Source: a virus
Virus record (IMG/VR): IMGVR_UViG_3300033149_003004
Location: 18,656 to 82,655 of that record
Length of the DNA: 64,000 nucleotides
Strand: one strand, 5' to 3'
Below, piece after piece: positions 49,561-58,362 of the stretch. The notes under the pieces were generated by a model that was given only the letters and a program-made list of their open reading frames with translations, had not been told where the DNA came from and searched no databases. A program made the translations under genes and the position numbers. How positions within the stretch are numbered: the stretch's first letter is position 1; every line of letters begins with the position of its first letter.

Positions 49561-50925
49561 GTGAAGCTCACACGCTACAGCGGGAATGACGCTCGGCGGG
49601 TGCTGATTGGCATGGTGACCGATCGGACGGTCTGTGCTAGGATAGCCTCGCAGTGGGCATCGGAAGGCTTGTTCGCTACCCGGTGGGAAAACATGGTAGC
49701 GTCATGGTGTCTGAAGCATTTTGCTCGCTATGGAACGCCCATCGGCCGGGGCATCGAACCGGAGTTCGAGCGGTGGGCAGAGAAGCGGGTGGACGAAAAG
49801 ACGATCCAGTTCGCTGAGCGGTTCCTTCGATGTCTCAACGATGAGTATGATCGGGAAGACAAGTTGGCTTCGGACTATGTGCTTGACCTTGCTGGCAAAC
49901 ATTTCAACGCGGTGCGAATGCGGCGATTGATTGAAGAAGTGGAAAACGATTTGGAGTTGGGCCAAGTAGATGACGCTTCCGAACAGATACGATCGTTCCG
50001 ACGAGTTGAGCTCGGTGTTGGGTCTGTCACGATACCGGGCAAGGATTTTTTGGCATGGCTGGATGCTTTCGATCCGGAGCAATCCTGTCCGCTAGTGGAG
50101 TTTCCAGAGCCGTTCGGAAAGTTTGTGGGGGATACGTTTTCACGAGATTCATTTGTTTCGATCACGGGGGCATACGGCCGAGGAAAGTCTTGGTGGCTAC
50201 AAGATATTGCTTTTCGAGCTGTGCGGCAGAAGCGACGAGTACTGATGATCGACTGCGGGGATATGTCGAAGCGTCAGCTTTTGAAAAGAATGGGACAGCG
50301 GGCTGCCCGTCGACCTAGGCGAGAAATGATTGTGAGATACCCGGTCCGATTCGAAACAATTGAGGAGGGGCCGATAATAGAAGAGAGGAAGTTGGAAGCA
50401 GTCGATGCGAGAGCAGCCTATCGCATCTGGAACAAGTTGGATAAGATTGGCAGGTTTCGCCTCATGACATATTCGTCCGGAAGCTTGTCTGCTGAGCAAA
50501 TAGCTTCCCACGTGGCAAATGGGGAGCGAGAAGGCTGGGTGCCAGATGTCATTGTGATCGACTACGCGGACCTTCTCGCTCCCCCTCACGGGATCACTGA
50601 GAAGCGCGAGGGGATTGACGAGACGTGGAGGCGGTTGCGTCGCTTGAGCCAGGATTTTCACTGCTGCGTTGTGACAGCTACGCAAGGGGATGCTGCGAGC
50701 TATCGAACAGGTTTGATTCGCGGAAGTAACTTCAGCGACTCTCGAACGAAGAATGATCATGTGACGGCCGGGTTCGGTTTGAATGTGAACGATGAGGATC
50801 GGAGGAAGGGGGTAACGCGGGTGAATTGGCTGAAGCGTCGTGACGATGCATATTCAGAAGATTGGGTGATTGAGGTGGCTGGTTGTTTGGCGATTGGTTG
50901 TCCGATGATCGTGTCTTGTAGGTGA
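49561..50925 (+). CDS. DnaB-like replicative helicase
   Basis: 454 residues, GTG start within the duplicated sequence GTGAAGCTCACACGCTA. N-terminal helical domain (KLTRYSGNDARRVLIGMVTD, WASEGLFATRWENMVASW). RecA-like domain with Walker A SITGAYGRGKSWWLQDIAFRA (about 198-218), RRVLMIDCGDMSKRQLLKR, Walker B VIVIDYADLLAPP (about 328-340) and CVVTATQGDAAS, the sensor region. ATP-driven 5'-3' unwinding at the fork. It is shorter than bacterial DnaB but of ordinary phage size. Confidence 0.75.
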   Translation: MKLTRYSGNDARRVLIGMVTDRTVCARIASQWASEGLFATRWENMVASWCLKHFARYGTPIGRGIEPEFERWAEKRVDEKTIQFAERFLRCLNDEYDREDKLASDYVLDLAGKHFNAVRMRRLIEEVENDLELGQVDDASEQIRSFRRVELGVGSVTIPGKDFLAWLDAFDPEQSCPLVEFPEPFGKFVGDTFSRDSFVSITGAYGRGKSWWLQDIAFRAVRQKRRVLMIDCGDMSKRQLLKRMGQRAARRPRREMIVRYPVRFETIEEGPIIEERKLEAVDARAAYRIWNKLDKIGRFRLMTYSSGSLSAEQIASHVANGEREGWVPDVIVIDYADLLAPPHGITEKREGIDETWRRLRRLSQDFHCCVVTATQGDAASYRTGLIRGSNFSDSRTKNDHVTAGFGLNVNDEDRRKGVTRVNWLKRRDDAYSEDWVIEVAGCLAIGCPMIVSCR

Positions 50926-50929
50926 CAAC

Positions 50930-51160
50930 ATGAATGATGCTTTAATTCGTCGCTGGGAGCATTGTAAGAGTGATTTTCTGGAATTGTCGAAGAAGGAGTT
51001 CGACGATATGGTGAAAGCTGGAAAGTTTGCGGAAGGCCCTATTAAAACGGGGCTTTCTGCGTTCATGCGGGAGTTTGGTCCCTACTCGCCAGAGCGATGG
51101 GCTTTTGGAAAGCTCTGCGATGGGCGGTTGGTTTGCGCTAAGATTCAACCTTTGCATTAG
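50930..51160 (+). CDS. Hypothetical small protein
   Basis: 76 residues, start five bases after the helicase stop. Helical first half (RWEHCKSDFLELSKKEFDDMVK), then FGPYSPERWAFGKLCDGRLVC. Not recognised. It lies between helicase and a wHTH protein in the replication operon. Confidence 0.45.
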   Translation: MNDALIRRWEHCKSDFLELSKKEFDDMVKAGKFAEGPIKTGLSAFMREFGPYSPERWAFGKLCDGRLVCAKIQPLH

Positions 51161-51171
51161 GAGAACGTAAC

Positions 51172-51996
51172 ATGTTGGTGAAGCAGGCGGATGCTGTGGC
51201 AATTTGCCAAGACTATGGTTTTGCCACCGCTGATGGTTGGACGGTAGCGAGGCTTAGCAAAAAGCTCTCTGAGCTAGTGCAATTGTACCGCAACGGGGAG
51301 TTTGAGCCGAGCGGCGATCTGTCTCTGTTATTGAAGCGGATTGCCGAGCTTGAGTCCGGTGGGGAGTCCATCGAGATCGGAGACGACTCAGCTGGTGACG
51401 AAACCATATCCGATGTTGGGAGTGACGATTCGGAGACGGAAGCGTGTCTCCTCAGTGTCGGTGACCGAGTGATTGTCCACGATTCTGAGGAGGATTGGAA
51501 AGGGATCGTGGGCGAGATAATCCGAAGTGATCGGGTGATGGTCCGTGATCGTCGGGGAGAGACTTGGGAAGTGGCTGTGGAGAAATGCGAAATTGTCAAG
51601 CACGCTGCCGACATAGATCGGGAGAAGAAGGGGATGAAGAAGCCCAGCTTTGCCAGGCAGAAACAGCAGCCGAAGGCAAGGACGCCAGAGGATGAGGAGA
51701 TTCGTGAATTGGAAGAGCGTTTGCGAGTGTTACGATTCAAGCGTGCTGGCTATAAAAAGACTGGCCGGTCCAAGCTGAAGCGGGATGAGCTGGCGGTGAA
51801 GGTTTTGCAAGCCCATCCGGAGGGAGACACACTGGAGCAATTAGCCGAAGAGCTTGACTTGCGATGGCAAAGGCAAGGCAGGCAATCGAATCCTCGAATG
51901 TCAGTCTCCTGCCTGAAGCGTATTGTGAAAGCTGGGATTTTGTTCGGTCTGTTGCGAATGGAGGGAGGGAAAGTGCTATGGCTCAGTTCCGAGTGA
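51172..51996 (+). CDS. Multi-domain protein with KOW/SH3-like and C-terminal helical domains
   Basis: 274 residues. An N-terminal helical part (ARLSKKLSELVQLYRNGEF), an acidic linker, a beta barrel like KOW/SH3 folds (LLSVGDRVIVHDSEEDWKGIVGEIIRSDRVMVRD), a basic coiled stretch and a C-terminal helix-turn-helix-like region (LEQLAEELDLRW, SCLKRIVKAGILFGLLRM). Possibly binds nucleic acid. No family recognised. The end overlaps the QueD start. Confidence 0.5.
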   Translation: MLVKQADAVAICQDYGFATADGWTVARLSKKLSELVQLYRNGEFEPSGDLSLLLKRIAELESGGESIEIGDDSAGDETISDVGSDDSETEACLLSVGDRVIVHDSEEDWKGIVGEIIRSDRVMVRDRRGETWEVAVEKCEIVKHAADIDREKKGMKKPSFARQKQQPKARTPEDEEIRELEERLRVLRFKRAGYKKTGRSKLKRDELAVKVLQAHPEGDTLEQLAEELDLRWQRQGRQSNPRMSVSCLKRIVKAGILFGLLRMEGGKVLWLSSE

Positions 51997-52388
51997 CAGT
52001 CCGTTTCAGATTTGAAGCTGCCCATCGACTCTATGGATATAATGGCCCCTGTGGGCGAATTCATGGACATACTTACGCAGTGGAGGTTACGTTGCGTGGG
52101 GAAACGCTTGATTGGCGAGGAATGCTGATAGACTTTGGGGAATTGAAGCGCGTGGTTTGCCCGCTGATGGATAAGTGGGATCATCGATTGCTTCTTCATA
52201 AAGAGGATAGCTTAACTGGCTTGTTGAATCCTTATTCGTATTGCCTTTTTCCAATGAATCCTACGGCCGAGGTCATGGCTCGGATGGTTTGGGAGGAGGT
52301 AAAGCGAAAACTACCGACTGGAGTTCATGTAGATAACGTGCGAGTCTATGAGACTCCTGATTGCTGGGTGGATTATTATGAAAAGTAA
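51978..52388 (+). CDS. queD: 6-carboxytetrahydropterin synthase (QueD)
   Basis: 136 residues from the ATG at 51978. FRFEAAHRLYGYNGPCGRIHGHTYAVEVTLRG (seen as FEAAHRLYGYNGPCGRIHGHT) holds the zinc-binding His residues and the catalytic Cys. WDHRLLLHKED has the second His. VYETPDCWVDY the substrate-binding Glu. QueD makes the precursor of preQ0, used for queuosine in tRNA and for 7-deazaguanine DNA modification in phages. No queC, queE, queF or transglycosylase gene is visible here, so the partners must lie outside or come from the host. Confidence 0.85.
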   Translation: MAQFRVTVRFRFEAAHRLYGYNGPCGRIHGHTYAVEVTLRGETLDWRGMLIDFGELKRVVCPLMDKWDHRLLLHKEDSLTGLLNPYSYCLFPMNPTAEVMARMVWEEVKRKLPTGVHVDNVRVYETPDCWVDYYEK

Positions 52389-52455
52389 GCGGTGCCTGAA
52401 CTTGGCACAAATGCCGTCGGGAAGGATGTGTGCCGATTCGTAGGTTAGAGAAACT

Positions 52456-52578
52456 ATGACGAATCGCTTATTGTCTTATGCTGATTGGTTGAAAGGCGGT
52501 AGTGATAGGATAAAGACGTTCGAGTTTCACTTTGCCCGCATGCGGGAGAAGGAGTTAGGAAATGCTAGTCTTGACTAG
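52456..52578 (+). CDS. Small ORF overlapping csrA start
   Basis: 40 codons ([20 protein letters not shown]..). It overlaps csrA by 17 bases and could couple translation. No family is recognised. The 173-base gap before csrA has nothing else convincing. Confidence 0.35.
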   Translation: MTNRLLSYADWLKGGSDRIKTFEFHFARMREKELGNASLD

Positions 52579-52738
52579 AAGAAAGGATGAATCGATCGTC
52601 ATTGGTGATGACATAGTTGTGACTATCGTTGAGATTCGCGGAGACAAAGTACGATTGGGCATCAAGGCCCCGAAGGAAGTGCCTGTCCATCGGAGAGAGA
52701 TCCATGATGCTATCAGACAGAAGGAAAGAGGTGAATAG
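52562..52738 (+). CDS. csrA: Carbon storage regulator CsrA
   Basis: 58 residues. [45 protein letters not shown] and a C-terminal helix (REIHDAIRQ) are the full CsrA signature, including R44 equivalent in VPVHRREI. CsrA dimers bind GGA-containing hairpins in mRNA leaders and block or stabilise translation. A phage copy could shift host or phage mRNA use. It lies between queD and the sliding clamp gene. Confidence 0.9.
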   Translation: MLVLTRRKDESIVIGDDIVVTIVEIRGDKVRLGIKAPKEVPVHRREIHDAIRQKERGE

Positions 52739-52741
52739 AAG

Positions 52742-53785
52742 ATGGCAATAGTAGCACGAAGTGAATTGATGAAGAGCTTAGTAGCTGTAGATGCTGGGCT
52801 TTCTAATCGAGATATCCTTGAACAGTCCTCCTGCTATATCTTTCGAGAAGGTCGGATCTGGACGTACAATGATGATGTGGCTTGCTCAATCCCTTTGCCA
52901 CCGCCGATGGAGAAGATGGAATGCGCAGTACCAGCTGTAGAGCTTCGGGGCCTGTTAGCAAGACTTGACGAGGAGCGTGTAGACATTTCGCTGGATGATG
53001 AAGAGCAGATTGCAGAAGGGCAGCTAGTGCTGAAGACGAAGCGGAGACGGGCAGGGATTCGTGTCCATCTTCAGATAGCATCGCCTGTTGGGGAAATTTC
53101 GTTGCCGGAAAGGTGGGATAAAATCCCAGACGGTTTGGAGGAAGCTGTGGATACTGTTCACGAGTGTGCCGGGAAAGATGAGTCAACTTTTGTGCTGACC
53201 TGCTTGAGATTTACCTCAGCGGGAGTTGAAGCGAGCGATGGATATCAAGCTATTCGGTATCGACTCAAGACTGGTTTGAATAACCCAATCTTGGTGAAGC
53301 AAAGGGAAATGATGAAGGTTATCAAGCTGGATCTTGAGGAGTGGGCGATGACTGAATCGTGGTTGCACAGTCGCAATTCGGCGGGTCTGATAGCAAGCTG
53401 CCGTCGATGGAACGAGCGATATCCGAATCTTACTCCCTATTTTGAAGTCAGTGGGCAGGAGACAACCTTGCCGAAGAGTCTAGTCGAAGCTGTTTCCAAG
53501 GTAGAGATCTTCGTTGATACAAAAACGAATATAGCTGGGTTGACAGTCGATTTGAATTCAACCCGTCTGCTACTTCGCGGAGAGGGACCAGTGGGATGGT
53601 ATGAGGAGCGGCAAAGAGTCCAGTATTCGGGTAAAGCTTTACGGTTTCGAATTGCTCCTCGATTGCTCCGCGAAGTATGCCATCGATCTGACCGATGTGT
53701 GATCGGGGAGGATAAACTACAAGTGGTTGGGGACCACTACATCTATGTTACTTGCTTGGCTATAGATAAGAGCAGATCTGAATAA
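52742..53785 (+). CDS. Sliding clamp-like protein
   Basis: 347 residues. Three-part beta-clamp layout by eye: SSCYIFREGRIWTYNDDVACSIPLP and LRGLLARLDEERVDISLDDE in the first part, TCLRFTSAGVEASDGYQAIRYRL in the second and VDLNSTRLLLRGEGPVGWYEERQRV in the third. The placement with polymerase, loader and SSB supports this. Sequence similarity to bacterial DnaN is low, so this is a structural guess. It would tether the polymerase at 55479. Confidence 0.6.
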   Translation: MAIVARSELMKSLVAVDAGLSNRDILEQSSCYIFREGRIWTYNDDVACSIPLPPPMEKMECAVPAVELRGLLARLDEERVDISLDDEEQIAEGQLVLKTKRRRAGIRVHLQIASPVGEISLPERWDKIPDGLEEAVDTVHECAGKDESTFVLTCLRFTSAGVEASDGYQAIRYRLKTGLNNPILVKQREMMKVIKLDLEEWAMTESWLHSRNSAGLIASCRRWNERYPNLTPYFEVSGQETTLPKSLVEAVSKVEIFVDTKTNIAGLTVDLNSTRLLLRGEGPVGWYEERQRVQYSGKALRFRIAPRLLREVCHRSDRCVIGEDKLQVVGDHYIYVTCLAIDKSRSE

Positions 53786-55035
53786 TGACGCTGTTCCCGA
53801 TGTCGGAGCTTAGTACCTTGAAGAATGACCCTCGACTGCCTCGGTGTGGTCGTTGTGGTCTGTTGTCGGGTTGCAAATCGCCGCGAATGCCAGTGACTGG
53901 AGAAGGAAAGCGGGAAGTGCTTGTCGTGGCCGAGGCCCCGGGCGAAGAGGAAGACAAGCGAAACACTCAACTGATTGGTCCCTCCGGACGGACGCTAAGG
54001 AAGCATCTGAGGAAGGTTGGTGTAGATCTAGACCGCGACTGCTGGAAGACGAACGCCGTGATCTGCTGCCCACATCGGAATCCGACCACAGAGGAAGTGA
54101 CGGCGTGCAGACCGAACTTGCTGAAGACGATCCGCGAATTGAATCCGAAGATGATCCTGTTGTTGGGAGGTCAAGCCATAGCGTCGCTAATTGGATGGAT
54201 GTTACGAGAAGAGCCTGGAGCGGTAGGACGATGGGCCGGGTGGCGGATTCCCAGTCAACGACTCAATACCTGGATTTGCCCGACATGGCATCCATCCTAT
54301 GTGATGAGAGCCGAGAACGCTGGTGGACAGGCAGAGCGGAATCGCCAGCAGATGCAAGTGGTTTCTGTTATGTTTGATCGGCATCTGAGGCGAGCGTTCG
54401 AGTTGAGAGGAAGACCGTGGCGAAAGCTACCGGAGTTTGCTAAGCAGGTGAAAGTCGAAATACTTGCTGGCGAGGCGGCCAAATTGATCCGTAGATGGTT
54501 CTGTCGAAGCGAGCAGCCGGTGGCTTTCGATTTCGAGACTGATATGCTGAAGCCCGATTCAGAGCAGTCAAAGATCGTATCTTGTGCGATGTCGGAAGGG
54601 GATCATACGCTTGCTTTTCTGGTGGTGAGGGAGACGCGGGAGGCGGTGGTCGAGTTCCTTCGCTCTCGTGTGCCGAAGGTAGCTCACAATGCGAAGTTTG
54701 AGGATCGGTGGGCCCGTCGAGTATTGGGGGTATCGGTCAGAAGCTGGCACTGGGACACGATGCAAGCGGCTCATGTTTTGGACAATCGCAGGGGCGTTTC
54801 CGGATTGAAATTTCAGGCATTCGTGCAACTCGGACAGGAGCCGTACAATGAGACTGTCGCTCCGTTCCTGGAGGGCAGTTCCAACGTGCCGAATCGAGTT
54901 ACTCAAGCGGATGCTCATGATTTGCTACTGTACAATGGACTGGACGCCCTACTCACCTGGAGCCTTTATCGGAAACAGAGGAAGGACTTGGATGCGATTT
55001 GTACCGAGAGGAGCATCGGAGGAAGCTCAGTATAG
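53785..55035 (+). CDS. Uracil-DNA glycosylase fused to 3'-5' exonuclease
   Basis: 416 residues. N-terminal UDG domain of the family 4/SPUDG type: CGRCGLLSGCKSPRMPV (Fe-S-like Cys cluster), VLVVAEAPGEEEDK (motif A), KTNAVICCPHRNP, LGGQAIASLIG and WICPTWHPSYVMR (motif B). C-terminal PolA-type exonuclease: PVAFDFETDMLK (DxE), VAHNAKFEDRWAR and WDTMQAAHVL, LLYNGLDALLTW (YxxxD). The exonuclease is the proofreading activity missing from the polymerase gene. It overlaps the clamp gene by one base (TAATG). Confidence 0.8.
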   Translation: MTLFPMSELSTLKNDPRLPRCGRCGLLSGCKSPRMPVTGEGKREVLVVAEAPGEEEDKRNTQLIGPSGRTLRKHLRKVGVDLDRDCWKTNAVICCPHRNPTTEEVTACRPNLLKTIRELNPKMILLLGGQAIASLIGWMLREEPGAVGRWAGWRIPSQRLNTWICPTWHPSYVMRAENAGGQAERNRQQMQVVSVMFDRHLRRAFELRGRPWRKLPEFAKQVKVEILAGEAAKLIRRWFCRSEQPVAFDFETDMLKPDSEQSKIVSCAMSEGDHTLAFLVVRETREAVVEFLRSRVPKVAHNAKFEDRWARRVLGVSVRSWHWDTMQAAHVLDNRRGVSGLKFQAFVQLGQEPYNETVAPFLEGSSNVPNRVTQADAHDLLLYNGLDALLTWSLYRKQRKDLDAICTERSIGGSSV

Positions 55036-55147
55036 CTTTGAGAGGCCATGTGGTTTCAGAAGAAGTGCGGAGAAAATAAGCGAGACGAGGAAGAAGTGAT
55101 TTGCTGCTAACATGGCATTTGTTTCGCAAGCAGGAGGAGGAGTTGAA

Positions 55148-55222
55148 ATGAAGACTTACTTTTCGCCGAAGATGCTGTCGTTCTGGCAGCCGACGGTTGA
55201 CAAGCAGTATTCTCCCCATTGA
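55148..55222 (+). CDS. Short ORF with strong ribosome binding site
   Basis: 24 codons (MKTYFSPKMLSFWQPTVDKQ..) directly behind AGGAGGAGGAGTTGAA. No family. The surrounding 257 bases between exonuclease and zinc-finger genes hold nothing else convincing. Confidence 0.35.
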   Translation: MKTYFSPKMLSFWQPTVDKQYSPH

Positions 55223-55293
55223 CCATCGAAATACCGACTCCGTCGTCGAAACGGACGTAGGCTTGGAGTGACTACTGTGAAGGAAGTTGGGCT

Positions 55294-55482
55294 ATGCAGA
55301 AGCAAGCACAAGGACAAGGAACCGTGAAGCTGCGACGCTGCTTGCGGTGCGGCAAGAAGTTCGAGAGCAGGGGGCCAGGTAATCGGATTTGCCTTCGGTG
55401 TAACAAGATCAACAGCCGAATCGTTGACGGCTGCTGCCGCAGCCGAGTGATGCAATCTGCTTGGAGAGCCGAGAAAGAATGA
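55294..55482 (+). CDS. Small zinc-ribbon protein
   Basis: 62 residues. LRRCLRCGKKFESRGPGNRICLRCNK gives a CxxC...CxxC ribbon of the type common in phage genomes next to replication genes. The end overlaps the polymerase start. Function unknown, perhaps DNA or RNA binding. Confidence 0.6.
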   Translation: MQKQAQGQGTVKLRRCLRCGKKFESRGPGNRICLRCNKINSRIVDGCCRSRVMQSAWRAEKE

Positions 55483-56879
55483 GGGCGACGAGAAGAGACG
55501 CCGTTCGCTTACTGCGTGACGGGGCCCTGGCTTTGTCCCGCGTTGAGGAAGCTGGTATACGGATCGATGTTGGATTGCTCGATCGGACAATCGAAAAGGT
55601 GAAGCGACGAATCGACACTCTGAGCGAACGGCTGAAGCAGAGTGAAGAGTGGAAGGAATGGAAGCGGGCGTTCAGGGAAAAGGCGTCGATGGGCTCCAGA
55701 CTACAACTTGTCAAGGTACTTAAGCGAATGGGACACGAGTTCGCAGAGCAGACTCGCTCTGGGACGAGAGAGAGGGCAGACAGAGTCTCGTTGGAACGCT
55801 TGGATGTGCCGTTTGTGCGGGACTATTTGGAAGTAGAAAAGCTGAAGAAGCTGCGCGGTACGTATCTACTGGGCGTTCGGCGGGAGGTAGTCGACGGGCT
55901 GCTTCATCCATTCTTCAATTTGCACACAGTCGTGACATACCGTTCTTCGAGTGATCGGCCAAATTTCCAGAACATTCCCATCCGAGACAAGAGAGTCGGG
56001 AAGCTGATCCGACGGTGCTTCATCCCGCGAGACGGTCACGTGTTGGTGGAAGTCGATTTCAAGCAACTGGAGGTATCCATCAGCACGGCATATCATCGTG
56101 ATCCGGTGATGATCCACTACTTGGAGACGGGTTACGATTTTCATCGGGCTTTGGCAGCAGAGTTATACATGTTGACCGAAGAGCAGGTGAATGACGAAGT
56201 CAGGTACTGTGCGAAGAATAAGTTCGTATTTCCGGAGTTCTATGGCAGCTACTTCGCTCAATGCGCTCCGGATTTGTGGAACGCTATCGACGGAATGAGA
56301 TTGACCGTCGATGGGAAGCCGTTGAGGGAACACTTGGCCGAGCAAGGGATCATGAAGCTGGGCCGTGCCAAGTCGAAATGGGAAAGGGACGGAGCAGGAA
56401 ACACCGGATGGATTGATACGGACAACGGCACGTTTGTGGACCATGTCCGGGACGTAGAAGAGCGGTTCTGGGGTGAACGGTTCAAAGTATATGCTCAATG
56501 GAAAAAGGATTGGTGGGAGATGTATCTGAAGCGAGGGTGGTTCGATCTGCTGACTGGGTTTCGGGAGGAAGGTCTATATAAGCGGAACGATGTGATCAAT
56601 CATCCGGTGCAAGGAACCGCGTTTCACTGCTTGTTATGGAGCTTGATCCAGACGGTGAAATGGTTAGTCAAGAACAAGATGCGATCGAAGGTGGTTGGAC
56701 AGATTCACGATAGCATGTTGGCGGACGTCCACCATGGCGAGTTGGATGACTTTCTCGCAGAGGTGAAGAAGATTACGACAGTGAGATTGCGAGAACAGTG
56801 GGATTGGATTCCGGTGCCATTGGCTGTCGATGTGGCGATAGCGGAAGAAAACTGGTTCGAGAAACGAAAGATGGAGTGA
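55479..56879 (+). CDS. DNA polymerase A, polymerase domain only
   Basis: 466 residues from the ATG at 55479, overlapping the zinc-ribbon stop. Motif A is VLVEVDFKQLEVSI (about 187-200), motif B (O helix) RYCAKNKFVFPEFYGS (about 242-257) and motif C VGQIHDSMLAD (about 406-416). The order and spacing fit family A. There is no N-terminal exonuclease domain. The fused gene at 53785 carries that domain instead. In motif C the usual Glu after HD is Ser. It would copy the phage genome, tethered by the clamp at 52742. Confidence 0.85.
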   Translation: MRATRRDAVRLLRDGALALSRVEEAGIRIDVGLLDRTIEKVKRRIDTLSERLKQSEEWKEWKRAFREKASMGSRLQLVKVLKRMGHEFAEQTRSGTRERADRVSLERLDVPFVRDYLEVEKLKKLRGTYLLGVRREVVDGLLHPFFNLHTVVTYRSSSDRPNFQNIPIRDKRVGKLIRRCFIPRDGHVLVEVDFKQLEVSISTAYHRDPVMIHYLETGYDFHRALAAELYMLTEEQVNDEVRYCAKNKFVFPEFYGSYFAQCAPDLWNAIDGMRLTVDGKPLREHLAEQGIMKLGRAKSKWERDGAGNTGWIDTDNGTFVDHVRDVEERFWGERFKVYAQWKKDWWEMYLKRGWFDLLTGFREEGLYKRNDVINHPVQGTAFHCLLWSLIQTVKWLVKNKMRSKVVGQIHDSMLADVHHGELDDFLAEVKKITTVRLREQWDWIPVPLAVDVAIAEENWFEKRKME

Positions 56880-56985
56880 TGGGTGGACTGCTTGGATTTG
56901 ATCCCGATTGAGAAGAATGCTGGTGTGGGATGCCATCGTTTGATTTGAGCAGTCAGATGGCATTTTGGTGGGAGATCCTGCAAAG

Positions 56986-58362
56986 ATGGTGAAGGTGAAC
57001 GAGGCAAAAATCTACCGCGAATTCTTGGCGAAGAAGATCCAGGTTGGGATCGATGCCGGATTCAAGCCCCTGTGGATACCAGATTTTCTGTTCGGCTTTC
57101 AGCAGCTATTGGTTGAGTGGGCGATCCGGAAGGGCCGTGGGGCTATCTTCGCCGATTGTGGGCTTGGCAAGACACCCATATCGTTGGTTTGGGCGGAAAA
57201 TGTGGCCCGGAAAACGAACCGCCCGGTGCTGATATTGACGCCGCTTGCTGTGGCGCAGCAGTTCGTCCGCGAGGGGAGGAAGTTTGGCATAGAAGTGAAA
57301 CTTGCCCGCGATGGTAAGGTGAGGAATGGCATTAACGTTGTCAACTACCAACGTCTTCATTATTTCAATCCTGGTGATTTCGCTGGCTTAGTCTGTGATG
57401 AATCTGGCGTGTTGAAACATTACGATTCCAGAACCAGGGCAAATGTTGTGAGGTTTGCGTCTGCAATTCCATATAGACTACTTGGCACAGCCACGCCGGC
57501 ACCCAATGACTACATGGAGCTTGGCAACTCATCGGAGGTCTTGGGCGTAATGCGACACGCCCAAATGCTAGCAATGTTCTTCGTGAACGACAGTGACACA
57601 GTACAGCAGTGGAGATTGCGAGGACATGCCCAGCGCCAATTCTGGCGGTGGCTCGCTGGATGGGCCCGTGCCGTGCGGAAGCCCAGCGATTTGGGATTCG
57701 AGGATGGCCCGTTCATCTTGCCGGAACTGACTGTAGAGCAGCATTTAGTTCAGAGTGGGCGAAAGCCCGAAGGCTTGTTCGTGCTGCCGGCTGTTACTTG
57801 GCGAGAGCAGAGACAGGAGCGAAATTCTACGATCCGAAGTCGTTGCGAGAAGGTAGCGGAGTTGGCTCCGCAGGATAGACCGTTCATCGCTTGGTGCCAT
57901 CTGAACGCTGAAGGGGATTTGCTGGAGAAGCTGATTCCCGATGCTGTGCAGGTCAAGGGGGCTGATAGTGATGATCGGAAGGAGTCGGTGTTGAGTGATT
58001 TCGCTGAGGGAAACCTGCGAGTGCTGGTGACGAAGCCGAAGATCGGCGGTTTTGGATTGAACTTCCAGCATTGCTCTGACCTGAGCTACTTCCCCTCCTA
58101 TTCGTTTGAGCAATGGTATCAGGTGGTTCGGCGGTGCTGGAGGTTCGGACAGCAGCGACAAGTGAGTGTATCAGTTGTGGCGACAGAGGCGGAATCCAGG
58201 GTGAGCGATGCTATGTGGAGGAAGGAAAGACAGTCTATAAGATTGTATGATTCGATAATAAGGGAAATGGGTGAATTTCAGACTGTCGAGAAAATGCCTG
58301 TGGATGATACTGCTTCGGTGGGAAGTGTGAAGCTGCCTGTATGGTTGGGGAGTAAGGAATGA
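56986..58362 (+). CDS. DEAD/SNF2-type helicase paired with DNA methyltransferase
   Basis: 458 residues from the ATG at 56986. Motifs: FQQLLVEWAIRKGRGAIFADCGLGKTPISL (shown by GAIFADCGLGKTPISL, motif I), LILTPLAVAQQFVREG (Ia), LVCDESGVLK (II, DESG), RLLGTATPAPNDYMELG (III) and VLVTKPKIGGFGLNFQHC..QWYQVVRRCWRFGQQ (V/VI, seen as KIGGFGLNFQHC and RCWRFGQQ). The stop overlaps the methyltransferase start (ATGA). Such helicase plus methyltransferase pairs recur in phages, perhaps for modifying or remodelling phage DNA. Confidence 0.75.
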   Translation: MVKVNEAKIYREFLAKKIQVGIDAGFKPLWIPDFLFGFQQLLVEWAIRKGRGAIFADCGLGKTPISLVWAENVARKTNRPVLILTPLAVAQQFVREGRKFGIEVKLARDGKVRNGINVVNYQRLHYFNPGDFAGLVCDESGVLKHYDSRTRANVVRFASAIPYRLLGTATPAPNDYMELGNSSEVLGVMRHAQMLAMFFVNDSDTVQQWRLRGHAQRQFWRWLAGWARAVRKPSDLGFEDGPFILPELTVEQHLVQSGRKPEGLFVLPAVTWREQRQERNSTIRSRCEKVAELAPQDRPFIAWCHLNAEGDLLEKLIPDAVQVKGADSDDRKESVLSDFAEGNLRVLVTKPKIGGFGLNFQHCSDLSYFPSYSFEQWYQVVRRCWRFGQQRQVSVSVVATEAESRVSDAMWRKERQSIRLYDSIIREMGEFQTVEKMPVDDTASVGSVKLPVWLGSKE

